DNA of 64,000 nt from Phialophora verrucosa (Eukaryota; Ascomycota; Eurotiomycetes; Chaetothyriales; Herpotrichiellaceae): positions 62,001-126,000 of the forward strand of contig MSED01000008.1 in the NCBI GenBank assembly GCA_002099365.1, written 5' to 3'. Of the stretch, positions 32,850-42,543 are shown piece by piece; position 1 is the stretch's first letter; every line of letters begins with the position of its first letter. The notes under the pieces are model-generated. The model saw nothing but the letters and a program-made list of their open reading frames with translations, searched no databases and was not told the origin of the DNA. Both the position numbers and the translations under genes were made by a program.

Positions 32850-34800
32850 TCAGGAAGCATACATGGAGCGGATGACCACAGTCGAGCCTGGCCGGATCCC
32901 CAGTTCATCTTTGATTTTGTGAAGGGCCGTCAGGGCTACTCTTTTCTGGTCATCCCTGGTGGCACTCCGGAGCGCCACCATTCGGAGGGGCCAGAGCATG
33001 CGGACTCCGTCCGTCCAAAGCCTGGGTTCTAACCCGCGGGTCACGCCGGGGGAGGCATATGTCGGGAAGATCAGAGGCACACAGGCGAGGATCTCGTCCG
33101 CTGCACTCTGCACGGTCCGAACCCGGATTTCCAACTGGTCTTGCAGCGCTGCTGAATGGCTGTCGTGCGTCTCAACTCGCACCTTGTTCAACAACTCTAG
33201 CAGGGTCAGTTGGAACTTGAGCCGAAACGCGTAGAAGAATGCCCGGCAGCATAAGATGCGGTAGCTGAAAGCGTCGGCGACCCGTCGGGCCTCGAACTCC
33301 TCCTCACCGCCGTCTTCCCATGATTGGTGCATTTCCCTCTCGAACCGCTCTGCGTCAGCGAGTAGTTCGCCCGCGGTATTTGAGGTTCGGGTTGTGCCGT
33401 GGTTGATGAAGTGCCGGAACTGTGCACAGAGAGTGCTGGCGCGATGGGCATAGAGGCAGATTCGATACGTCGGGGTTTCCTCCTCCACCAAGTTCTCCTC
33501 CAGCCGTTGGAACCAGCTGAGAGACTCGGCGGGGCTATCAGTGCCGGTGATGAAACACCTGACTTGCTGTGATTGAACGTTGGTAACCAATCTATGGAGA
33601 CGGGGGTCCTTCCCCAACCAGTGACTCACAATGGTATTGTACACCAGCCAGAACAGGCCTCGCGAAGTAGGCGTTTGCAGCTGCGACGTGCCTCGCAGGC
33701 GAAGCAAGCTCATCAGACCCTGGGTGTGAACGATCCACGAGTCGACGCCGTGGTTTTGCGGTAAATAACCCGCATGTGTGGCATGCCCGGATGACACAAT
33801 CAGCTGTGGTGACCTAATAGTCAGTGTCTGCTCTGGCAAAGATGTGTTTTCGGAGAGATGAAGGTGCATGTGTAGGGAGAAGCTCCTCGACCGGGACTGG
33901 GAAGGTTGCACGCCAAAACAACCCACAGGGGTGCGGTCTTCGGGTCTTACTTCATACAGACTCAACAGCCATACTGAGGCAAGGGTCTCGTCTTGGACCT
34001 GCAGCCCCGGGTTTTCCAGCGCCGCATTTGTTGCAGTCAGAGCTTGTCCATACGTTGTTGCGCGTTTGGATCGAGCTTCGGCCGTGTCCACCTTGCATGT
34101 GAGGAAGGCGTGCCCGATAGCTCGACAAGTGAGTACAATCGCCGAGTCCGGTGTTGCCCTTGAAATCATCTGGGGCAGAGAAATGAGCAAGACCGGCGAG
34201 GCAGTGTGTCTCCGGGGACAGCAGATATTGCTCAAGGCCAGCACCAGTGCATGGGTGTCCCAGCATTCCGATAGCTGCCTGGACGGCAAGAGGTACCACC
34301 CAGCGAAGATGACGACGTCTGCGGGAGAGCGCGCGTTAGTCTGCATGCCCACGCTCGGTCTGACCCATGCGGGCAGGTAGTACACACCTTGCTCGAGAGC
34401 CCCCACAGGAGAAGGGCCTGAATTCCTGGACGTCTCTTGCTCTGCATCGTCGCTTTCCGCAGACCCTGTAGACTGACGACGACGACGACGAGAGCTGGTC
34501 GCCGCGGCAGCTGGTGGACTGGTCCTTTTCCGCCGGCGGTCTCGGTTGGCGCCCTCGGCGAACGAGGAGGGACTCTCAACGCGGAACATGAGCTCAGACC
34601 CGTCGCGATACCCTGGACACCTCCTCCCTAGTCTTATGCACCGGTTGCATTCTGGCACGCCCAGATCGCACTGTAGCACCAGTTGTCGTCAATGCCCGGA
34701 TTATCTCTATATGTTCGAATGGATACGTAGCTTTACCTACTTTCACTCTCCGCTGGCGACAAAGATGGCAATCGCGGCTGGGTCTCCCGACATTGGGCAT
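32850..34800 (-). CDS. Zn2Cys6 fungal transcription factor
   Basis: Exons, in transcript order, are 34800–34741, 34670–33951 and 33803–32850, giving 577 residues. The first intron splits the zinc cluster: joining RDCHLCRQRRVK to CDLGVPECNRCIRLGRRC restores a perfect CxxCx6CxxxxxxCxxCx6C binuclear cluster at about residues 11–37. A basic stretch (RRRKR, then SRRRRRQS) follows. The rest matches the fungal_trans_2 type middle region with LLSLYE, SWIVHTQGLMSLLRLRG and CRAFFYAFRLKFQLT. The second intron (33804–33950) is 147 nt, a multiple of three and without stops, so leaving it unspliced would insert 49 residues; I splice it because GTAAGA and CCACAG are good sites and the join LYE|LIVSSG suits the family. 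The target genes are unknown. It is convergent with SIP3. Confidence 0.9.
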
Positions 34801-36156
34801 GGTGTGCACCGTACAATAGTTTCTGGGTTGGCATCAATTACCGTCCGTGGCAGAACGCTGTAATATATCTGAATCCCTGCTCGGAGGATTCGACGCCTGA
34901 TTTCTGACTTCCCCTTCAATGGTGTCGAAGCTGGCTTTGACGGCCATTATATCCGTCCGACTGCTCGCGGAATGCACTCGATACACAAGTAAGATTCAGC
35001 TCGAGGCTGAACTGAAGATCCGTGGCTGTGGGGGCTTCGGCAAAAGACCCTTCAGACACGACGAAACCGTGGAGAGTCCTTGCACTGCGTAATTTACGGG
35101 GTGATTAATACCTACAGTGTATCCTAGTGCATCTGCGAACCTGAGCCTCCAATACTAGAAAATCATCTGCGCAGGCAGAGGACTCGAAACGATCGGCCTG
35201 AAAGAATGCTTCTCGCGAGAAGGTCCAGGTACGAGTACTGTAGACGCATCGATCAATGCCCCCTAATAGGTTCGTGCGGGTACATAGGAAGCCCTAAACG
35301 GGCAACAAGCGCGAGATTCCAGAAACCGGACCCCTGCACACCCCACCCCTTCGAGCAGTGCTGCGCCTCGACAAGGCTGTGCGGCATGCCTCCAGGTTCA
35401 TCATCCATCGAGGTAGCGGGCAATGGGCAGCTCCAGATGCGTTGTTTTCGCCGTGATCGGAGTAGCGAGGCTCAAAACGCAATAACAATCCACGATGTTC
35501 CTTGATGGGGCCTTGCGCGATGATGAGGTGTTTCCCCCGTCTAGCAGGACCGGAGTCCATACTATGCAATCATGGACTGTACGTATCAGGCCACTGCGCT
35601 TGTACAGTACTGTGCACTCTTACCACGTCCGGGATAATAATGGCGCGCTTAGCTTCGGGGGCTTACAGCTCGTCTGTTCTTGGTGGGGACGGGCGTGCTT
35701 ATACAATAATGAAGACTCGTTCCTCCTTTCTGCTTCTGCTCCTGCTTCTCTGGCAAACGTCCAAAAAGCGCGCGGATCAGAGGCACATCGCGTAACTCTA
35801 CGGTGCGTACCTCGTTTGTGCATTTCTTTGTTAGGAACGTATCATTTGTGGCGTTGAAAGAGAAGGGAGTGAGAATTATGGAGGTAGTGAGTGCGTGAGT
35901 GGGATCCTCTGTACTTGGCTGCTTAGGCGCGGCTTTGAAGGATTGTATTTAGTCCTAGCGAGGCATTGTACGGCTCATGCCTCTGTCACTCCGCTCCCAC
36001 GACCGTTGTCGTCATTATAATCAAGGTCAAACAATATTCGCCGGGGAGAACGGGAGACAAGCCATGATGGATAACCTCGTGATCCCTCAAACCGTCGTAT
36101 GTACTAGCCCTGTAACCATGTACCAGCCCTGTAACAAAGCAAGCTGAACCCCCGCT
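34801..36156. other. Intergenic, 1.36 kb
   Basis: Lies upstream of the Zn2Cys6 factor and downstream of the aquaporin. Frames at 35206–35860 are short, lack domains and overlap one another. Nothing else seen. Confidence 0.45.
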
Positions 36157-37351
36157 TTACCGCGCATGATAGGGAGCACCGGCACCATCACTAATGCCGC
36201 GCTCGAGATCCGTACCCGCACCAGCAGCACCTGCGTGTCCGTTGCTCGGCGCATATACCACGTTACTGGCACCGGCGTCCTCCACTCGACTCTCGAGGTC
36301 GATTCTTTTCTCAACGCCAGACCTCGGATCGAACGCCCTGCCTTCATGCCCGCTGGCATCCTGCTCGGGGTTCACAGTCTCGTACTCGAGCGCCTTGATG
36401 AACATGTAAAACCCACTGGCGAGCAACGCCCCAAGGCTGGGCCCCACCCAGTAGATCCAATGGTAAGAGTAGAAGGAGTGCAGGACGACACAGGGACCGA
36501 AAGAGCGCGCCGGGTTCAGAGATCCGCCGGTATAGTAGACGCCCATCAGTTCGGCGATGAAGAGAGAGAGGCCAATGCCGACAGGGGCGATGAAAGTGGC
36601 GCGGTGTTTCTCGGCGGCGAGCATGAAGATGGTGAAGACGAGCTGCGCGGTCAGGAACATCTATAGAGAAGAATCGGTCAGTGCCATAGCCGGATGCGTG
36701 GGTCACAGGATACCTGGGCTCGGGTTATACATAAACATACCTCGATAAAAAGACCCTGCACCACGGACGTCCCTCCCCCCAGCGAGGTGCGCACGTTGAG
36801 CGGCCCGGGGAGGAGGCAGGAAACGACGGCCGCCGAAGCGATCCCGCCGAGGATCTGGGAGATGATGATGAGGCAGCCCCGCAGATAGGACACGGCGCCG
36901 ACGACCATCATTCCGAGGGATACCTTTTTTGAGTCGGTCAAGCCGCACGACAACCAATCTATAGCGAGGGGACAGTTGCTTGAAGTGTACTTACAGCAGG
37001 GTTGAACAGCCCTCCACTGACCCGGAAAAAGACCCAAGCATTCACCGCTAGGGAGAAGCCAAAGCACAAGGCGATAAACAACAGCTTGGCAGGGTTGGCA
37101 GCCAGGTCGACGGGTTGGCCCTGCTCAGGCGCCGCGTTGACAACATTTGTTCCTCCTAGCGCGAAGAGCAGGAAAAGAAAGGTCCCGACAAACTCGCTTA
37201 TCATGGCGACGAGGTGGTTTTTCACTCCGAGCGGGAGGGAACCGAGGAGCGGAACACGGCGAGACACGAGTGTCTCATCCTCGCTGGGACGCATCGACTC
37301 GCGTTTCTGAAATGGGAGGCGGATCCGCCGGGCTGGACGGTCGACGTTCAT
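36157..37351 (-). CDS. Aquaporin/aquaglyceroporin-like channel
   Basis: Exons, in transcript order, are 37351–36995, 36923–36741 and 36660–36157, all phase 0; 347 residues. MIP-family channels let water, glycerol or other small solutes cross membranes. Six helices and both pore half-helices are visible: the first NPA motif is created across the first intron (LFNPA|VSLGMM) and the second is LNPARSFGP. Helix 1 is MISEFVGTFLFLLFALGG. There is a 50-residue basic N-terminal tail (RPARRIRLPFQKRES) and a 90-residue C-terminal tail with GRAFDPRSGVEKRIDLESRVED. The Arg after the second NPA (NPAR) is conserved. The Ser after the first NPA (NPAVS) and the FGP turn fit the aquaporin type; the pore constriction cannot be judged without modelling. 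It is divergent from an acyl-CoA dehydrogenase. Confidence 0.93.
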
Positions 37352-38487
37352 GGTTGTCGCGGATAGATTTTGGTCCCAGGGAGGGATGGATTACTTGCTT
37401 CTCACCGACCGACTGTGGTTGTCCGCTGCGGGAAGTGCTGGGATCCTTCGCGAGACGGCAGTCCCGCGAGGTTTGTATTTGAGCGGTTTCAATGCAGCCA
37501 CGTTTGCCATGACGAAATAATTGCACTGGATGGGGTTTGCTGCCGTGAGCAGTTCATGCTGGTATAATCCCGAAATGGTAGCACAAGGTTCAAAGCAAAT
37601 GGTGAAATTGAGTCATACTGTTGCTGGAGTGACAACCACATGCAGTACTAGGCGAGCCAGTGACATCCATAGATCCAGCGACAATTGACCTTGTGTGTCG
37701 ATTGGCTAGTAGCATTCGCATAGTTCGAGGAGAACTGCGGAGATGGGGCAAGTGCAGAGTTACAGAGTGCAGGGGCCACAAAAGCGGCTGCTGGGGAAGA
37801 TGACCTCACCCTTCCGATAGCATGCCAGTATAGGGGAGCCGTCTTCGGCCACTCGAAGGGCGAGGAGTCAAGGCACTCACGAGCTATTCGATGTCCTTGG
37901 TGAGCAACAACCTCAAGTCCGAGACGACGACGACGTTCCGCAGTAGTACGATATGGAGCATTTTTTCCTTGTAACAGTAGCTGAACAGGTGAGTGACAGG
38001 AGCTTACAGCAACAGTGACGTCGAGGCCGGACGAGACCAGAAACTTTCGAAGCCGCTCCCACAGTTTGTAGAAAAAAGCAAGGAAGGAAAGTTCAAGAAC
38101 TACTGTAATGGTGAATGAAAGATGAGAGGCATGTGAACCGTCGATAAAGAGTCGCTATGAGGCTGGATCTCACGTGATAGATCACGTGGGCGGCTCACGC
38201 CTTTCTGCGGGGTCCATACCAAGGCGGCTCTTCACTTGAAGCTGAGTTCGTTCCGAGGTATCTCTCGGTGGTCGGTCCACGGCTCCAGTCGGTCAGCTTC
38301 CCAGCTGCTTGGAGTCTAGAAACCATGGGATTACCTCGATGCCGACGCGTCGCACTGGGAATATATTTTGGACCAGGCTGCCTCGAATGTACCTTTACCT
38401 TAGACCCTCCTGCTGTCGTGTATACTAAGGGATTTGCTGCAATCGAGCTCCCAACTTCCTCTCTCGTGTTCAACCCGCGTCTTTGCG
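37352..38487. promoter_or_regulatory. Divergent intergenic region, aquaporin and acyl-CoA dehydrogenase
   Basis: 1.1 kb between divergent genes, with an inverted pair of CACGTG boxes at 38171–38188. No extra gene seen. Confidence 0.5.
38171..38188. promoter_or_regulatory. Inverted pair of CACGTG boxes
   Basis: CACGTGATAGATCACGTG forms a nearly perfect inverted repeat with two palindromic CACGTG cores 6 bp apart. It lies 300 bp before the acyl-CoA dehydrogenase start and 820 bp before the aquaporin start. CACGTG is the target of bHLH factors (Pho4, Cbf1, sterol-responsive types); which one acts here is unknown. Confidence 0.5.
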
Positions 38488-39917
38488 ATGTCGTCGAAGA
38501 ATATCATCCCTTTCTCTGAGCCGCCCTGGCTTGCAGGCTTTCCCTCTCCATACTACAAAGAAACGCACAAGCGGTTTCAGAAGGCATGTCGAGCCTTCAT
38601 CGAAGAACACCTAATGCCCTACGCCATGGAGTGGGAACGCGAGGAAACTGTCCCCGACCATCTCTTCGAGACCTTCAAAAAACACAACATGCTGATTCCC
38701 AATCTCCCCGCGCCCCTCCCGGTGGAATGGCTAAAGAAGGTGGGCATCAATGATATCCTGGGGACACCCGTTGAAGAATGGGACTATTTGCACACTGGTA
38801 TATACCTGGATGAGATGGCCCGACCTGGTGTTACCGGCCCAGGCGGTTCCATGACGGCAGGTCACTCATTTGGTGAGTTCGAATCGCTAGACGCGTGCAG
38901 CGCATTGCATTGACAGCGTATTACAGGTATTCCTCCCATTATCAAGTTCGGAAATAAGGCGCTACACGAGAAATTCCTGCCAGACCTGCTCCCAGGCAAG
39001 AAGCGAGCTTGTATTGCCATCACCGAGCCCAGCGCTGGCAGTGACGTTGCCAATATTGCAACCACGGCTGTGAAGACACCGGATGGGAAACACTATATCA
39101 TCAATGGAGAAAAGGTAACTTGAGCCGCCGGACTTTACGACATGTGGCTGATGTGTAGCAGAAATGGATCACCAATGGTTTCTGGTCCGATTATGCGGCT
39201 ATGGCTGTCCGCACCGGTGGCCCTGGTGCGGCAGGCCTGAGCATGATTGTCTGCCCGCTGAAAGGTTACCCCGGCGTGACGATGCGCCGACTCAAGGTAG
39301 CCGGCCAAATCAGCGCAGGCACCACCTACATCGAGCTCGACGACGTGAAGGTGCCCGTTGAGAACCTCATCGGCGAGGAGGGTATGGGGATGCGCTACAT
39401 CATGACCAACTTTAATCACGAGCGGTTACTTATCGCTGTTGGGGTGACACGACAAGCCCGCGTCGCTCTCTCCTCGGCATTCGAATACGTCATGAAACGC
39501 GAGGCGTTCGGCAAGGCCCTCATTGAACAGCCGGTGGTGCGTCATCGGCTAGCGAAGGCAGGTGCAGAGCTAGAGTCGCTGCAAGCTTGGGTTGAGCAAT
39601 TTGTGTACCAGATGACTCAGCTCACCAAGGCCGAAGCAGATGTCAAGCTCGGTGGGCTCACGGCTCTCGCGAAGGCGAAGGCCGCGATGGTCTTGAATGA
39701 GTGTGCACAAACCGCAGTGCTATTGTTCGGCGGAAACGGATACACGCGAACAGGACAGGGCGAGATCGCGGAACGGATGTATAGAGAGGTCCCCGGTGCC
39801 CGGATACCTGGTGGGAGCGAAGATGTGATGCTTGATCTGGCCATCCGGCAGCTGGTCAAGAACTACAGAAATGCTACCAAGACATTGGAGAGGCCGAGAG
39901 GAGGTAGCAAGATATAG
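38488..39917 (+). CDS. Acyl-CoA dehydrogenase
   Basis: Exons 38488–38872, 38927–39114 and 39162–39917, giving 442 residues; the third could start at 39159 (one extra Gln) because the acceptor is a tandem TAGCAG. This FAD enzyme introduces a 2,3-double bond into an acyl-CoA, passing electrons to ETF in mitochondria or to oxygen in peroxisomes. Domain marks: an N-terminal helical domain with HKRFQKACRAFIEEHLMPYA, the flavin-binding ITEPSAGSDVANIATTA and WITNGFWSDYAAMAVRTG, then the C-terminal helices with EGMGMRYIMTNFNHERLLIAVG, VMKREAFGKAL and the closing FGGNGYTRTGQGEIAERMYREV. It is a fungal AidB/FadE-like type rather than a classic medium-chain enzyme. No obvious mitochondrial leader or C-terminal SKL is present, so location is unclear. 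Two open frames downstream lead to an aldolase on the same strand. Confidence 0.92.
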
Positions 39918-40463
39918 GCCGAATGGGTCGTGAATTCGGGAATAAGATCAACACTGTTCGTCATCTTCTTGCGAGTCCCAGCAGTGCTTGTCCATGCCAC
40001 ACCACGCCATGAGCGCCGTAGAGAACCGTCAGGCGCAGTTGAGGACCGTCTCGTACTCAGAGGCCTGGGGAAGCATTCTCGGTCCAGCTCGCACCGAACA
40101 TTCACTCCAACAAAACATCCTCGGTCACATTTTCCTCTTCCTCAGCGAGCGTCATCGGCGGCCTTTACCCCGCGCCATTGACATTTTGGAAAGTGGGAGG
40201 CCGACAAACGGCGAACTCTGTACGGATTTCGAGCCGTAGAAGTCCCAGCCAGGCTTGTAAATATACGAGAAGGTGCGCCCTTCGAAGTAAAGGCTGGTCA
40301 TACTCCGTTTTCCTTGCACTCTCTCTTTCCACCTTCACGTTGCTTCCCAGTTGCAATCATCCCATAGATATTCGTTCTCGAGCGCGTCGACCTCCGATCG
40401 ACTTTGCATAAAGCAGCCCTATCCACCTAGGTTTGTATTGACTGCGACCTCACTACTGTGAAC
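39918..40463. other. Intergenic, acyl-CoA dehydrogenase to aldolase
   Basis: 546 bp; both neighbours on the plus strand. The stretch from 40000 to 40240 is open in two frames but shows no domain. Confidence 0.45.
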
Positions 40464-41549
40464 ATGGCAACGGCGTTGAAGAATGCAAACACCTTGCGCA
40501 AGGCGCTCAACACGGGGTCTGGTCTGTCCTTCGGCGCATGGCAGATGCTCCCCGGCACCCATTTGTCAAGGGCTATTGCTCGATCAGGTTTTGATTGGAT
40601 ATGCATAGACACCGAGCACGGAAATATTGCAGGTACGCGCCCATGAGGAGGAGGCTTCCGCCCCGGAAGCATGTCCTCTCGTTATGATAGACGACCAATG
40701 CTAACTGAATCCTCTCCCCTTGCAGACAACGAGATGCACGAGTCCGTTCACGCGGTAGCCTCCGTGGGCGTCAGTCCCATTGTCCGAATTCCTGCCAACG
40801 AAGGATGGATGGTGAAGAGAGCGCTCGACGCCGGTGCACACGGTATCATCGTCCCTTTGCTGTACACTGTCGAAGACGCGAAGAGATTGGTCCAGACAGC
40901 CAAGTTCCCGCCCTATGGGAAGAGAGGATTCGGCAGTCCATTTTCCATGGGCGCCTTTGACATCAGAGGTGATCTGTCGGGCTTTGACTATATGAACAAC
41001 GCAAATGAGAACCTCCTGACCATCGTGCAAATCGAGACGAAGGAAGCTCTGGACGTCGTACGTATAATAGTTTGGACGCGATTGGCCAACGCTTGTACAC
41101 TCAGGCTAATATTGGCGTGCAGGTGGAGGAAATCGCAAAGGTTGACGGGATTGACGTGCTCTTCATTGGACCTTGGGATCTAGGAAACAACATCGGACAC
41201 CCGGTACAGGGCGATTTCAGCCCCGAGCTCAAGGCGGCTATTACGAGGATTCTGAAGGCTGCTCAAGCCGCCGGTAAGAAGTCTGGAATATACTGTCCTT
41301 CTGGGGAATTTGCCCGGAGATACGCCGACGAAGGATTCCAGATGGTGAGTCGCAATCCATTCCTGCCGTTTCGCTGAGAGTGCTGACCATGTCTTCCAGA
41401 TCTCCGTTGTGAATGACATGACCGCCATCCCAGTGTTTATGGCCGAGTCATTGTCAAAGGCCAAGGGCTCTTATGGTCATGCCGCAGCTCAGGCAGTGAA
41501 AGGGGCTGCGTACGGTGCGGCCAATTTGGTGACACAGGAAAAGAAATAG
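40464..41549 (+). CDS. HpcH/HpaI-family class II aldolase
   Basis: Exons 40464–40632, 40726–41057, 41123–41344 and 41400–41549, giving 290 residues, all GT–AG with matching phases. The family makes or cleaves 4-hydroxy-2-oxo acids (pyruvate or oxaloacetate plus an aldehyde) with a divalent metal: HpcH/HpaI, GarL and RhmA are members. Visible: FGAWQMLPGTHLSRAIARSGFDWICIDTEHGN with the catalytic DTEHG, VSPIVRIPANEGWMVKRALDAGAHGIIVPL with the substrate-binding Arg, GKRGFGSPF, a metal-binding Glu in IVQIETKEALDVV, and LFIGPWDLGNNIG with the second metal Asp. It could supply pyruvate and an aldehyde from a sugar acid or aromatic breakdown product. It follows an acyl-CoA dehydrogenase and converges with a glutaredoxin-like gene only 26 bp away. 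Confidence 0.92.
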
Positions 41550-41575
41550 AATCCCACATGGACCCCGTGCGCACT

Positions 41576-41905
41576 TCAGGGTGAACCTTCCTCGACCTTT
41601 CGAACGGCCTTTTCCACTTCCTCGACGGTAAACCGGTGCATGAGTTTGCAGGCGGCGTCGAGACCGACATTGCCCGTATCCGAAATGCGGTCGATGTGTA
41701 GCACGGGTACATCGAAATCATAAGCATCCTTCCACTTCTCGTGACCCTGTTCCATGATGTCGACCTCGGAGTATTTGACTGGTTCCGATTGTTTTTTGTT
41801 GAACTCGACGATGCGCGACTTAGCTACGTCGCAGAGTCCGCAGTTGGCGCGTGTAAACAGTGTCAACTGCACTTTTGCAAGCCGCAGGGCCAATGAGGCA
41901 CGCAT
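41576..41905 (-). CDS. Glutaredoxin-like protein (DUF836 type)
   Basis: Single exon of 109 residues. It has a thioredoxin-like fold start, VQLTLFTRANCGLCDVAKSRI, with a CGLC redox motif, a YSEVDI strand, the cis-proline turn FDVPVLHI and a C-terminal helix FTVEEVEKAV. This matches the fungal glutaredoxin-like family represented by the uncharacterised yeast protein YDR286C. These are small, probably mitochondrial or cytosolic proteins whose redox partner is not known. The first residues (MRASLALRLAK) are Arg-rich and acid-free, compatible with a short mitochondrial presequence. Its stop lies 26 bp from the aldolase stop, so the two genes share a 3' region. Confidence 0.88.
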   Translation of the reverse strand: MRASLALRLAKVQLTLFTRANCGLCDVAKSRIVEFNKKQSEPVKYSEVDIMEQGHEKWKDAYDFDVPVLHIDRISDTGNVGLDAACKLMHRFTVEEVEKAVRKVEEGSP

Positions 41906-42543
41906 TTTGTACGGAAAGAAAGTACAGTATCTCGAGACGCATCAAAGCAAATCAATATCAATACACAGATGCCAGTGGAAACCTTTCAATGTCTGAAGCA
42001 GACGGCCCTGCGCTGCTTTACAGGGGAGCTGAGGGGACGCGATATGCACTCCAACGCCGCTTTAGGGAATTTTTGATCTCAGTGGAAGCTAGTCCTTTTT
42101 CGATCTACAAAGAATGTTTGTTACACGGGGGACGGAAATGATCACGCACGCACAATACACCAGCCTTCCTCGTTGACAAAGAACCGTCATTGTCATGGCA
42201 TACAAGGAGTATCTGCTTGTGGGGCTCATTCCTTGGATGGCTTCCTCGTGGCAAAGAAGAAGCACATGGGACAATGAACGTCGTTGCAACCTCCATTGTG
42301 CCTGCTGCCTTCAATTGACAATGAGCGGATTGTCCTACACAGCCGCCGGGCTCGTTCGGTAAAAGGAGACAACGCAGCGGCCTGGTCCTTGTTCCAGTGC
42401 GCAAAATGGCTTGTGGAGGAGGCTGTTGCAGCCATCTCGCGAGCTTTATAACGTTCTACACATCCCCCGATTTTCCTGCCCTTCTACCACAAGACTCATT
42501 CAGAATTCCAAGACAATCTGAGAGCTTTAGACAAACAACAACA
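41906..42543. other. Intergenic, divergent glutaredoxin-like and RING genes
   Basis: 640 bp serving two divergent promoters. The RING frame is open back to 42397 but the ATG at 42544 has the better context. Confidence 0.45.

Noticed and set aside
35206..35860. Overlapping plus-strand frames of about 100–120 codons
   Set aside because: No domain, no conserved pattern, no splice partner.
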